Shown: in pieces, positions 31,112 to 38,854 of the stretch
How positions within the stretch are numbered: the stretch's first letter is position 1
Layout of the letters: every line of letters begins with the position of its first letter
Assembly: GCF_918698115.1 (NCBI RefSeq)
Contig: NZ_CAKKLV010000033.1
Span: forward strand, 1 to 38,854
Length of the DNA stretch: 38,854 bases
Direction: 5' to 3'
Source of the DNA: Peribacillus sp. Bi96
Lineage (GTDB): Bacteria > Bacillota > Bacilli > Bacillales > DSM-1321
The notes under the pieces: model-generated
What the model was told of the DNA's origin: nothing
What the model saw: only the letters and a program-made list of their open reading frames with translations
Database searches by the model: none
Made by a program: the position numbers and the translations under genes

Positions 31112-32971
31112 TTGAAAAAGATAGATTCTATCACTAGGAGGGAACAAATAGCGAGTTTTTATCTTTATTCTATTTCTTTTCTTGGTATGATTGCTGTTAT
31201 CAATTCTATATTTAAAAGTGAAATGCCTTCTGAATTCATAATCGTTTTGTTGTTAGCTGTGTTAATGGGGATTATTGAGTATTTTCCTATCCGTATTGGA
31301 AGAGGAGGTATTACACTCAGTCTTACGCTTATTTATCCAATGAATTGGGAGTTTGGTATACATATAACGGTTGTTGCTTGTGTATGTGTGATGGTTTTTA
31401 CACATACCCTTCGCCGCTTACCAATTCAAAGGACACTATTTAATTGCACCCAATTTGCTTTTAGTATCACTTTGGCAGAATGGTTTTCCAACGAATGTAT
31501 TTCTTTTTTTATTACGGAGATGAACCTGCCAGTTTTATATGAAGAATTAATAAGCTTGCTGTTATTTACCGTCTTTTTTTGCCTTTTCAACACCCTTTTA
31601 TATGATCTTTTAATGGTGTTTCTGCCTCAGCAATATCCACTAGAACAGTGGCACAAGAAAAATATATTTTTATTTTTGAGCGCAAGTTTTTGTTTATGTT
31701 ACGCCTCTCTTATTTATATCTTAGAACATCGATATCGAGGGGAGTTGGATGGAATTACCGTTCTGTTCTTCTTTTTCCCACTTGTAGCAATCTGCACCAT
31801 CAGCTCCTTCATGAGGCAAATACGGATTGAAAAAGAACGATTATATAACCTTTTTACCATTACGACGGAGTTAAGTCACGGGCTGTCTGCCGGAAACTTA
31901 GATCAAATGAAACAATCACTTAAAGGATTCTTGGGAATACAAGCGTATGCTTTATGGGCAAAAGATGAGGGGGATTGGCAGCTTCTATTAAAGGATGGGA
32001 AAGTACATTCCAATATTTCAAGTTCTTCTGATATCCATCCGAATTTTGAAGAAATATCTGAAACCTTTGTTGTTACTGATTGGAAAACAGGTATGGCCCC
32101 GGGAGATGAAGTATTTGAAGATGTCATACGTTCCCTTGTCTACCTACCTCTTATAGTAAATCATGAATTGGTAGGGATATTTGTTGCAGGTAAAAGCAGG
32201 AGGGCGAGTTTTATTACCGAAGATATACAGTCCTTATCTACGTTTGCCAATCAATTGGGCAGCTTGCTGAAAACACGGTCCCTCGTCGCCGAACAAGAAA
32301 AACGAATGATTCTGGAAGAAAGAAATCGGCTTGCCCGGGAAATTCACGATGGAATTGCACAAGTATTAGCCGGGGTCATATTTCAGCTGGAATCAGCTCT
32401 GAGGCAGTCCGCGGATCAATCAGGAAACATGGAGCAAGTGGTAGACAAAAGTATAAAAAAATTACGGAAGAGTTTAGGGGAAGTTCGCTATTCTATCTAT
32501 GCTTTAAAGCCATATCCTACCCAAAGGCTAGGGTTAAAACAAGCGATTGCAAATAAAATTCAATCGATAAAACAAGAAAATAATTTAGCGATTAAATATC
32601 ATGAAAGGGGCCGTTCTCGAACACTCAGTTTTACAATAGAACGAGCCATCTTCGATACTTTACAGGAAAGCTTGCAGAATATTGTAAAACATGCAAAAGC
32701 GGACGAAGTTGACATTCTTCTAAGCTATCACCGTGAACATGTGCTTTTAAAAGTGAAGGACAACGGGATTGGCTTTTCCCTTTTTGAATCCATGATTAAA
32801 ACAAAGCATGAGCCCCATTATGGCATTTTACATATGAATGAACAAGCTGAACAGATGGGCGCTACCCTTCAGATTGATAGTTCCACAGGAAAAGGTACAG
32901 AAATTACATTGTTCATTCCAGATTCAGAAACAAGGGAGGAGTACCATGATTCAAATATTATTAGTAGATGA
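31112..32971 (+). CDS. Membrane sensor histidine kinase (NarL/LiaS class)
   Basis: About 619 residues. The N-terminal half has seven or so transmembrane helices (about 12-235). A GAF-like domain follows (about 255-395). The HisKA_3 dimerisation box [20 protein letters not shown] carries the phospho-acceptor H412. The HATPase domain shows [22 protein letters not shown] and GTEITLFIP. It starts at TTG 31112, since AAGGAAGG lies 7 bases upstream; the frame from 31088 lacks a ribosome site. It overlaps the response-regulator gene by 26 bases. The signal is unknown; a cell-surface or redox/ligand signal via GAF is possible. Confidence 0.9.
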   Translation: MKKIDSITRREQIASFYLYSISFLGMIAVINSIFKSEMPSEFIIVLLLAVLMGIIEYFPIRIGRGGITLSLTLIYPMNWEFGIHITVVACVCVMVFTHTLRRLPIQRTLFNCTQFAFSITLAEWFSNECISFFITEMNLPVLYEELISLLLFTVFFCLFNTLLYDLLMVFLPQQYPLEQWHKKNIFLFLSASFCLCYASLIYILEHRYRGELDGITVLFFFFPLVAICTISSFMRQIRIEKERLYNLFTITTELSHGLSAGNLDQMKQSLKGFLGIQAYALWAKDEGDWQLLLKDGKVHSNISSSSDIHPNFEEISETFVVTDWKTGMAPGDEVFEDVIRSLVYLPLIVNHELVGIFVAGKSRRASFITEDIQSLSTFANQLGSLLKTRSLVAEQEKRMILEERNRLAREIHDGIAQVLAGVIFQLESALRQSADQSGNMEQVVDKSIKKLRKSLGEVRYSIYALKPYPTQRLGLKQAIANKIQSIKQENNLAIKYHERGRSRTLSFTIERAIFDTLQESLQNIVKHAKADEVDILLSYHREHVLLKVKDNGIGFSLFESMIKTKHEPHYGILHMNEQAEQMGATLQIDSSTGKGTEITLFIPDSETREEYHDSNIISR

Positions 32972-33587
32972 TCATACGGTCTTGCGTGATGGAATTCGGA
33001 GTATATTGGATCTCGAATCAGACATCCGAGTCGTGGGGGAAGCTGTGTCCGGGGACGAGGTGTTGAAGAAAGTAGAGGAGTATCGACCTGATTGTATTTT
33101 GATGGACATCAATCTCCCTGGAAAAAATGGCATTGAGGTCACGTCCCTCGTGAAAAGTCAGTATCCGAATTGCCGCGTTCTTGTATTGACGATGTATGAA
33201 GATAATGAATACTTAATGGAAGCACTTCGGGCTGGTGCAGATGGCTATTTATTGAAGGATTCGTCATCCGAACAAGTGGTAGCAGCGATTCGAATGGTGT
33301 CACAAGGGGATTCGGTTATTCATCCTCGTATGACCAAAAAGCTGATAACGTATCATCACCAGCAAACGAAATCAGAGCCAAACGAAAATACTCTGACTAA
33401 GCGTGAAAAAGAAATACTGTTTGAGTTGGCCAAAGGTCTTAGTAACAAAGAAATCGCTGAAGCCTTATTTATCAGTGATAAGACTGTCAAAATTCACATC
33501 AATAAGATTTTCAAAAAGCTGAATGTGAAAAGCCGTTCACAGGCAATCATTTATGCCGTTCGAAATCAACTTGTTCCATTTTCATAA
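32946..33587 (+). CDS. NarL/FixJ-family response regulator
   Basis: A 213-residue regulator. The receiver domain has the acidic pair D8-D9 ([12 protein letters not shown]), phospho-acceptor D54 (ILMDINLPG), Thr in LVLTMYED and Lys in GYLLKDSS. The C-terminal LuxR-type HTH reads [20 protein letters not shown] and [28 protein letters not shown] lies upstream of ATG 32946; the frame to 32838 only runs inside the kinase gene. It is co-transcribed with and overlaps its kinase. The secreted protease gene downstream is a natural candidate target. Confidence 0.93.
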   Translation: MIQILLVDDHTVLRDGIRSILDLESDIRVVGEAVSGDEVLKKVEEYRPDCILMDINLPGKNGIEVTSLVKSQYPNCRVLVLTMYEDNEYLMEALRAGADGYLLKDSSSEQVVAAIRMVSQGDSVIHPRMTKKLITYHHQQTKSEPNENTLTKREKEILFELAKGLSNKEIAEALFISDKTVKIHINKIFKKLNVKSRSQAIIYAVRNQLVPFS

Positions 33588-33601
33588 ATCATAATCACTT
33601 A

Positions 33602-33661
33602 AAAGAACTGTTCAGTACCTTTATTATTTTTCTTTAATAACAGATCTGGAATAGTTCTTTA
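33602..33661. promoter_or_regulatory. Inverted repeat AAAGAACTGTTC..GAATAGTTCTTT
   Basis: Twelve-base arms matching at 11 positions, about 34 bases apart, enclosing TTATTA..TAATAA. It lies between the response-regulator stop and the protease gene. It may be a terminator-like hairpin or a regulator binding site for the protease gene. The remainder to 33851 shows no gene. Confidence 0.4.
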
Positions 33662-33851
33662 GTTATATATTGATCTAGAACCAATAGATGAAAAATTACT
33701 TCTTATGATTAATTTTCAGAAAAGTAGAAATATGGGATGATATATTAAATCTTAGTTTACTAGATCCATGAATTCATCTTTAAATGAATTGTTTATGAAG
33801 AACAAATGTTTAGGGAGAAAATAGCAAATATATAGGATAAGGGGATGCGGT

Positions 33852-36800
33852 ATGAAGAGGAAAAAAATCAGTAAGATTCTTACAGGGACATTAGCTGTTG
33901 GCATGATATTATCTCAAGGCGCTCCGTATAATGTATTGGCGAAAAGCCCGTTTGAGTTGAATCCAGTTGATCATGCGGAAGAAATTTTAAAGAGCCTGTC
34001 TGCGGAACAAAGAAAGGCTTTAGAGCAATTGGATACCAATTCAAACTTTACGATTTCTCCGGATATTAATGCAAATAGTCCGGAATTAGTCAAAGTCATC
34101 GTCGAATTTGAACAGGCGCCAGCCAAAATAGAAGTGATGAAACAAGCGGCGAAAGGAAAGAAACTATCTTCTGCAGATGCGAATGAGAAAGTGGAAAAAG
34201 CTCATAAAGATTTTAAACAGCATGTGCAATCATTGAAATCACAGAAAAACGTGACTAATTACAAAGTGGAAGATGTAAAGATCACAAGAGAGTATAAAAA
34301 CGCCATCAACGGTGTAGCGATGACACTGCCTGGTGTGGCAGTTAAGGATTTGCTGCAATCTGGAGTAGTTAAACGTATTTTTAAAGATTACGAAGTGAAA
34401 GTGGAACCGCCGGTAAAAACGAAAGAAGCCATCGAGCCGAAAATGGCAGACAGTATTCCGCAAATTGGCGTGGACAAGCTGCATGCCGAGAACATTACCG
34501 GCAAGGGCATTAAAGTCGGTGTACTTGATACAGGTATTGACTACAATCATCCTGACTTAAAAGAAGCATATAAAGGCGGATATGATTTTGTAGATAATGA
34601 TGCCGATCCAATGGAAACGACCTACGAGGATTGGATTAATGCTGGCAAGCCGGAAGAACCAGGCTATGTGTATTACACAAACCATGGGTCACATGTCGCA
34701 GGGACGATTGCAGCCCAAAAGAAAAACAATGTGGATTATGCTGTGAAAGGGGTAGCACCTGAAGTAGATTTATATGCGTATAGAGTATTGGGACCTTGGG
34801 GAGGGGGAAATACACAAGGAATCCTTGCTGGAATCGATAAAGCGATTGATGATGGCATGGACGTCATCAATATGTCGCTTGGCGCGCAGACTAACGATCC
34901 TTTATACGCCACTTCTGTCGCAGTAAATAACGCCATGCTTTCAGGATTGGTGACCGTCGTTGCTGCAGGTAACGCCGGACCGAACGAGAAAACTCTTGGT
35001 TCTCCGGGAACAGCGGCTCTTGGCATATCAGTAGGTGCAAGCGATGCCTCCATGTCCATTCCTGCATTTAATGGAAGCGCTTCCGCCGAGAAATTTGAAA
35101 ATATGCAGCTGCTAGGCAAAGATTTTTCTGATAGATTAGAAGAATTGCAAGGAAAATCCTTACCAATTGTATTTGCGGGACTTGGTAAAGCAACTGATTT
35201 TGCGGGGAAAGATGTTAGCGGGAAAATTGCGTTGATTCAGCGCGGGGAAATTGCTTTTGATGAAAAAATCAAAAACGCCAAAAACGCTGGGGCTAAATCA
35301 GTGATTGTGTATAACAATGTCGACGGGCAAATACCTGCCTACTTGGGTGAGGCTGTCGGGTTAATCCCATCCTTCCGCCTGTCAAAAGCGGATGGTGAGC
35401 GATTAAAAGGGCTGGGCGAAGGTTCTTTCACATTTGAAACGTTAAATAACACAAAAACGGAAGGCGATCATTTAGCAGATTTCAGTTCACGCGGACCGGT
35501 AAATGGAAATTATGATATAAAGCCGGATGTAGTCGCTCCAGGTGTGTCGATATTCTCTACGACACCGGAATTCATCAACGATCCGCAGGACGGCATTAAT
35601 TACGGGAATGCCTATGTGCGCATGTCGGGTACATCGATGGCTACACCACACGTGGCAGGCGCAGCAGCATTGATTTTGCAGGAGCATCCGGAATACACTC
35701 CTTTCGATGTAAAAGCGGCACTCATGAATACATCGGATGATTTAAAAGGGAATAATTCTGTATACGAAGTGGGTGCAGGACGAATCGATGCCTATCAAGC
35801 GGTTCATACAGACACATCCATCAAAGTATGGGATAAGACAAAAAATATCGAAAATGGAAACCTCGTAGAAATTGACGAACAAACAGGCTCCATCGTATTC
35901 GGCAGATATTATAAAAAAGGTAATGAACCAATTGAAGCAAGCAAAAAGGTGAAGGTTCAAAACAACAGCCAGGAAGAGAAATCTTTTAAACTAGAAGTGG
36001 AGTATCACGGTGAGCGTAAAGGCATTCAAGATGCCGTGAAGAACGGTGTAAAAGTGGCGGTGCCTTCATCGATTACAGTGGGAAGCGGCCAAGTACAGGA
36101 GCTCCAGCCAAAAATAACGATTCCAACCAGCGCTGCGGCAGGAAGATATGAAGGGTATATTCATGTGACCAACGCGAACAATCCAGCCGAATCCTATCAA
36201 ATTCCATTTGCTGTTATGGCGACGGAAAAAGGATTTGATTATGTCAAAGCGACTAGACCATCCGTGACAAATACAACACCTTTCTGGGAACTTAATGACA
36301 AACAGATCCATTTCATCATGAAGTTGAACAGCCCAATGACAACCATGGATGTGCTTGTAAAAGACGGTAAAACAGGAGAAGCTGTAGGGTTCATAGGGAC
36401 AGCGAACACTAACTTTCCAATAGATAGAGAAGTGTTTCTTACGGGTGCGTTCAGCGGTACGGTCTTACCATTTACAAATGATCCGTCCCAGCCAATCAGT
36501 GATGTTCCTATAAAGCTTCCAGCAGGCGATTATATACTGGAACTGATTGCACACGATGAGGATGGGAAATCATATGTGGTAGACAATCCACTTATCGTGG
36601 ACAATACAGCACCAGAAGTCAACATGGATATAAAATCGGGTGTAATCGAAATCAATGATTCTATGTTTACAGTAGAAGATGGCCAAAAAGCGGTGTGGAT
36701 GCATGGAACAGCTAAGGATGAGACAGTGGATCTATTACAATCTAAAGGGTTGGACATCGATCAATCGTCCAACACTATGGCTTACTATACAGGTGCCTCT

Positions 36801-38000
36801 GGATATATGGCTGGGTTCTTCCCGATTCAAGCGAATGGAGATGTGAAGTTAGGAATTGAGGAAAGTGATATTGCAAAACAACCTATGAGATTGTGGTTGA
36901 GAACGTGGGATACTGCAACGGCAGTTGGTTACCAAAAGTATTATTTCATGAAAGAAGGAACGGAATATACGACTTCCAGTTATAACAAGAAAGAGTTAAA
37001 AGTCGGCGATAGCTTTACGATGACACTCAGCCTTAATAATGTGAAACAGCTTGTCTCGGGAGAATTTAATGTAGAGTACTACAAAGACTTCTTCAAGTTT
37101 TCGAACGTGAAGCTGAACAAGGCAGTCAAACAATATGCAAAGGAAAAAGGCTTACAGGTATCACTAGATAAACCTGTTGTGACGGAAGGTACATTCAATA
37201 ATAGTTTGAAAATCGGTGCTTCCATTACTGGAAATGCATTCAGAGGACTGGATGGAGACATGCCGTTCCTCGATGTAACGTTTAAAGTATCGAATGATGA
37301 AGTTTACGACGAAATTCCTGGATTTGAGGTAAAGAAGGGGTCTTATAAGAAATCCGGACAAACAGCAGACACTGCTATTCCTTTTTACGGCACTGAAGAT
37401 CTTAAATTAATTCCTACACATACACAGTTGCTGGGATCCATCTTACCGGAAGCATTTTTGATATATGAATCAGGATCAGCATTTTTGAAAAAAGCGGATT
37501 ACTCAAAAATAGGAGCACAAGTATACGCTCTCTCTAAAAGTGGTAAAAAATATCCAGGAACAATTGATAAGAGTGGAACATTCATAGTCAATGATATTCC
37601 TGCTTCCGATCAAGTATATACAGCTGTTTTCGATGTTCCGGGGCATCTTAAAGTGATGAAGAAATTCATTCCTGGATATCATGATGCAAATGGAGAGCTA
37701 CGAGGGCAATTTTTAAGAATTGGTCAGAGAAGTCTTGCAGGGGATGTGAATGGCGACAAAATGATTGATATCCTCGATATCCAGAGTGTCGTTGATGCAT
37801 ATGGTACGAAGGATTCATCCATCGTGCCGCAAGATATCAATCAAGACGGAGAGGTGAACGAGACAGACATTCGCTTCGTTGAGAAAAATTTCTTAACGAA
37901 GGGACCGGATGCGCCTGCCGATAAACAGCCGAAAGAAAAAATTGGAAAAAAAGGTCTGGAATACTTCCTGCGCCTGATCGGACTGGAGCCAAAGCAATAG
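33852..38000 (+). CDS. Secreted Vpr-like subtilase with cohesin-like and dockerin domains
   Basis: A 1382-residue S8 serine protease. In order: signal peptide (MKRKKISKILTGTLAVGMIL, cut near residue 30); I9 propeptide (about 78-185); subtilisin domain with D226 (VGVLDTGIDYNHPDL), H278 (NHGSHVAGTIA) and S595 (SGTSMATPHVAG), interrupted by a PA insert (GKIALIQRGEIAFDEKIKNA); Fn3-like domains; a cohesin-like beta domain (about 1040-1160, LKVGDSFTMTLSLNNVKQLV); and a dockerin (about 1295-1350) with two calcium loops, DVNGDKMIDILD and DINQDGEVNETD. B. subtilis Vpr is about 800 residues, so the last 500 are extra. AAGGGGATG precedes ATG 33852. Confidence 0.92.
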   Translation: MKRKKISKILTGTLAVGMILSQGAPYNVLAKSPFELNPVDHAEEILKSLSAEQRKALEQLDTNSNFTISPDINANSPELVKVIVEFEQAPAKIEVMKQAAKGKKLSSADANEKVEKAHKDFKQHVQSLKSQKNVTNYKVEDVKITREYKNAINGVAMTLPGVAVKDLLQSGVVKRIFKDYEVKVEPPVKTKEAIEPKMADSIPQIGVDKLHAENITGKGIKVGVLDTGIDYNHPDLKEAYKGGYDFVDNDADPMETTYEDWINAGKPEEPGYVYYTNHGSHVAGTIAAQKKNNVDYAVKGVAPEVDLYAYRVLGPWGGGNTQGILAGIDKAIDDGMDVINMSLGAQTNDPLYATSVAVNNAMLSGLVTVVAAGNAGPNEKTLGSPGTAALGISVGASDASMSIPAFNGSASAEKFENMQLLGKDFSDRLEELQGKSLPIVFAGLGKATDFAGKDVSGKIALIQRGEIAFDEKIKNAKNAGAKSVIVYNNVDGQIPAYLGEAVGLIPSFRLSKADGERLKGLGEGSFTFETLNNTKTEGDHLADFSSRGPVNGNYDIKPDVVAPGVSIFSTTPEFINDPQDGINYGNAYVRMSGTSMATPHVAGAAALILQEHPEYTPFDVKAALMNTSDDLKGNNSVYEVGAGRIDAYQAVHTDTSIKVWDKTKNIENGNLVEIDEQTGSIVFGRYYKKGNEPIEASKKVKVQNNSQEEKSFKLEVEYHGERKGIQDAVKNGVKVAVPSSITVGSGQVQELQPKITIPTSAAAGRYEGYIHVTNANNPAESYQIPFAVMATEKGFDYVKATRPSVTNTTPFWELNDKQIHFIMKLNSPMTTMDVLVKDGKTGEAVGFIGTANTNFPIDREVFLTGAFSGTVLPFTNDPSQPISDVPIKLPAGDYILELIAHDEDGKSYVVDNPLIVDNTAPEVNMDIKSGVIEINDSMFTVEDGQKAVWMHGTAKDETVDLLQSKGLDIDQSSNTMAYYTGASGYMAGFFPIQANGDVKLGIEESDIAKQPMRLWLRTWDTATAVGYQKYYFMKEGTEYTTSSYNKKELKVGDSFTMTLSLNNVKQLVSGEFNVEYYKDFFKFSNVKLNKAVKQYAKEKGLQVSLDKPVVTEGTFNNSLKIGASITGNAFRGLDGDMPFLDVTFKVSNDEVYDEIPGFEVKKGSYKKSGQTADTAIPFYGTEDLKLIPTHTQLLGSILPEAFLIYESGSAFLKKADYSKIGAQVYALSKSGKKYPGTIDKSGTFIVNDIPASDQVYTAVFDVPGHLKVMKKFIPGYHDANGELRGQFLRIGQRSLAGDVNGDKMIDILDIQSVVDAYGTKDSSIVPQDINQDGEVNETDIRFVEKNFLTKGPDAPADKQPKEKIGKKGLEYFLRLIGLEPKQ

Positions 38001-38011
38001 CAAGAATAGAT

Positions 38012-38047
38012 GGGGAGGAATGCAGAGCGTTCCTTCCTTTCTTTTTT
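38012..38047 (+). terminator. Terminator of the protease gene
   Basis: GGGGAGGAATGC-AGA-GCGTTCCTTCC with a T-rich tail (CTTTCTTTTTT). Confidence 0.8.
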
Positions 38048-38134
38048 ATAAAATAAGAAGAGCAGAGTTAAGAAAAGTTGATAAGTCCTCTTTTTTAGAA
38101 GATATGTGCGGAGTACCAGATTTCTTCAACAAAA

Positions 38135-38157
38135 GGGTACCGACCCATCAGGTTAAC
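38135..38157. mobile_element. Possible lone IS4/IS231-like end
   Basis: GGGTACCGACCCATCAGGTTAAC parallels the IS231-type end of this window (GGGGTAC..CCCATCAAGCTAAC). It directly abuts the integrase scrap. No transposase adjacent. Match by eye over about 15 bases. Confidence 0.3.
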
Positions 38158-38159
38158 GC

Positions 38160-38217
38160 TGCTGAATCTCCTTTACTCCTACACCTGCTTTAATTAAAAG
38201 GGATGTGTGAGTATATA
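38160..38217 (-). pseudogene. Integrase scrap, copy 4
   Basis: The minus strand gives YTHTSLLIKAGVGVKEIQQ, corresponding to HTHTSLLIEAGAGVKEIQER of copy 1. Only about 19 codons around the H-x-x-R helix remain. Confidence 0.7.
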
Positions 38218-38286
38218 AGAGGGTTCAATGTATCTTAAGTGATTATACGAAATTGTGCGTGTGTGTAACTTGCAACAAAAAAGGGG

Positions 38287-38366
38287 AAATCTTGAGGATA
38301 AAGGCTGGCCAGTTTTCTAAAGGCACAGGGCAAGGCGCCAGGCCCAACCAGATGTAACACCCACAA
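38287..38366. repeat. 80-base repeat of unknown nature, copy B
   Basis: Second copy of 26660-26738, from AAATCTTGAGGATAAAGGC to GATGTAACACCCACAA. The flanks on both sides are unrelated to those of copy A. The rest of 38048-38489 carries no gene. Confidence 0.65.
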
Positions 38367-38489
38367 TTCATTAGGAAAGCTATTTAAACCTTGTTGGGCC
38401 AAATTAACAGAACAACCTATGCTAGTATACAGGTACTGTGCAATCTCTAATTGGTATAGAAAATCCACTATATAAAACGTTACAAGCTT

Positions 38490-38514
38490 AGCACCTTAAA
38501 CAGGTGCTTTTTTA
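38490..38514 (+). terminator. Terminator-type hairpin
   Basis: Perfect AGCACCT / AGGTGCT with loop TAAAC and a six-T tail. Confidence 0.75.
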
Positions 38515-38615
38515 TGTGCTACCATACATATAACTATAACTGGATGTTCCCACCAAATCTTTAAAGATAAAGACCAACTTCTAACTAAATTAAGGGTTCT
38601 TTACTTTAAGATCGA

Positions 38616-38639
38616 GGCTGTCTTTAAGGCAGCTTTTTC
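38616..38639 (+). terminator. Terminator hairpin used as group II intron target
   Basis: GCTGTC / GGCAGC stem with loop TTTAA and tail TTTTTC. Its core is the same as the hairpin at 3673-3697 in the spacer repeat, and the preceding TTTAAGATCG also resembles the repeat. The intron begins at the next base. Confidence 0.75.
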
Positions 38640-38854
38640 GTGCGCCCGGCATGGGTGCAATCTATAGGGTGAAAGTCCCGAACCATGAAGGCAGTAGTAG
38701 TGGTTAGCTTAATGCAAGGGTGTCCACGGTGACGTGGAATCTGAAGGAAGCAAGCGGCAAACCTCCGGTCTGAGGAACACGAACTTCATATAAGGCTAGG
38801 TATCATTGGATGAGTTTGCGAAACAAAACAAAGTCCTTACTGCCGAAGGTGGTA
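38640..38854 (+). mobile_element. Group IIC intron, 5' part (runs off the window)
   Basis: Begins GTGCGCCCGGCATGGGTGCA, then continues with blocks I know from the Oceanobacillus iheyensis group IIC ribozyme domain I: CTATAGGGTGAAAGTCCC, GGAATCTGAAGGAAGCAAGC, GGTCTGAGGAACACGAACTT and GGATGAGTTTGCGAAACAAA. Group IIC introns characteristically insert just behind rho-independent terminator hairpins, which is exactly the position here. The reverse-transcriptase ORF and domains II-VI lie beyond the window. Confidence is high from the near-continuous match to the remembered sequence. Confidence 0.9.

Noticed and set aside
34239..37361. Minus-strand frames within the protease gene
   Set aside because: Antisense shadows of a long gene with clear domain order.
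1..38854. tRNA or rRNA genes
   Set aside because: No cloverleaf with a GTTCRA arm and CCA-type end, and no rRNA signature, was noticed by eye.

Overview
This window looks like a low-GC Gram-positive Bacillaceae replicon (Bacillus sensu lato). It has strong AGGAGG-type ribosome sites, a LexA/Cheo-type SOS box, a YolD-like gene, a LiaS/NarL-type two-component pair, a Vpr-like subtilase, a DUF3967-type plasmid protein and a group IIC intron close to the Oceanobacillus iheyensis one. It is an accessory region, either a large plasmid or a chromosomal island. Intact genes alternate with insertion sequences, gene ends without their starts, and at least a dozen decayed or truncated genes.

Layout. 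1-1887: the tail of an IS3-family element, then a complete IS231-type IS4-family element. 2018-4320: an array of single small genes (membrane protein, tiny one-helix protein, GNAT acetyltransferase, unknown acidic protein), each bounded by a recurring AACTAACGGG-type motif, often with a terminator hairpin. 4675-6300: an SOS-controlled yolD-like gene and two unknown genes. 6406-9535: the remains of a pLS20-like conjugation module on the minus strand (RHH protein, a palindrome- and repeat-rich non-coding stretch, a VirB6/TrbL-like membrane protein, a lipoprotein, a small unknown gene). 9765-11032: integrase end copy 1 and two overlapping tiny genes. 11554-13036: a defence remnant (decayed serine recombinase tail, intact Mrr endonuclease, N-terminus of a reverse transcriptase). 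13133-17783: a 52-bp mini-IS hairpin, then metabolic genes (HAD phosphatase, SMR transporter fragment, MFS transporter, RidA, TIM-barrel isomerase and a wrecked paralogue of it).

18220-25164: integrase end copy 2 joined to a cheA fragment, then a minus-strand glycan-type cluster (PIG-L deacetylase, GT4 glycosyltransferase, ATP-grasp ligase, APH-like phosphotransferase, broken UDP-sugar epimerase, small protein kinase). 25140-26575: an aldolase tail, a P-loop kinase and an interrupted small gene. 26660-29663: a first copy of an 80-bp repeat, one intact and two decaying tandem copies of a DUF3967/RacA-like gene, and a further decayed gene. 29787-30671: integrase copy 3, frameshifted. 31112-38000: sensor kinase, response regulator and a 1382-residue secreted subtilase ending in cohesin-like and dockerin domains. 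38135-38854: a lone IS-like end, a fourth integrase scrap, the second 80-bp repeat, and the 5' end of a group IIC intron inserted just behind a terminator hairpin.

Together: the integrase 3' end with its flanking non-coding sequence recurs three times plus a scrap, and gene truncations sit at two of these copies. Repeated integration or recombination between copies probably assembled the region. The most unusual items are the cassette-like array, the iteron/palindrome region beside the conjugation remnant, the decaying DUF3967 array with shared hairpins, and the unidentified 80-bp repeat.
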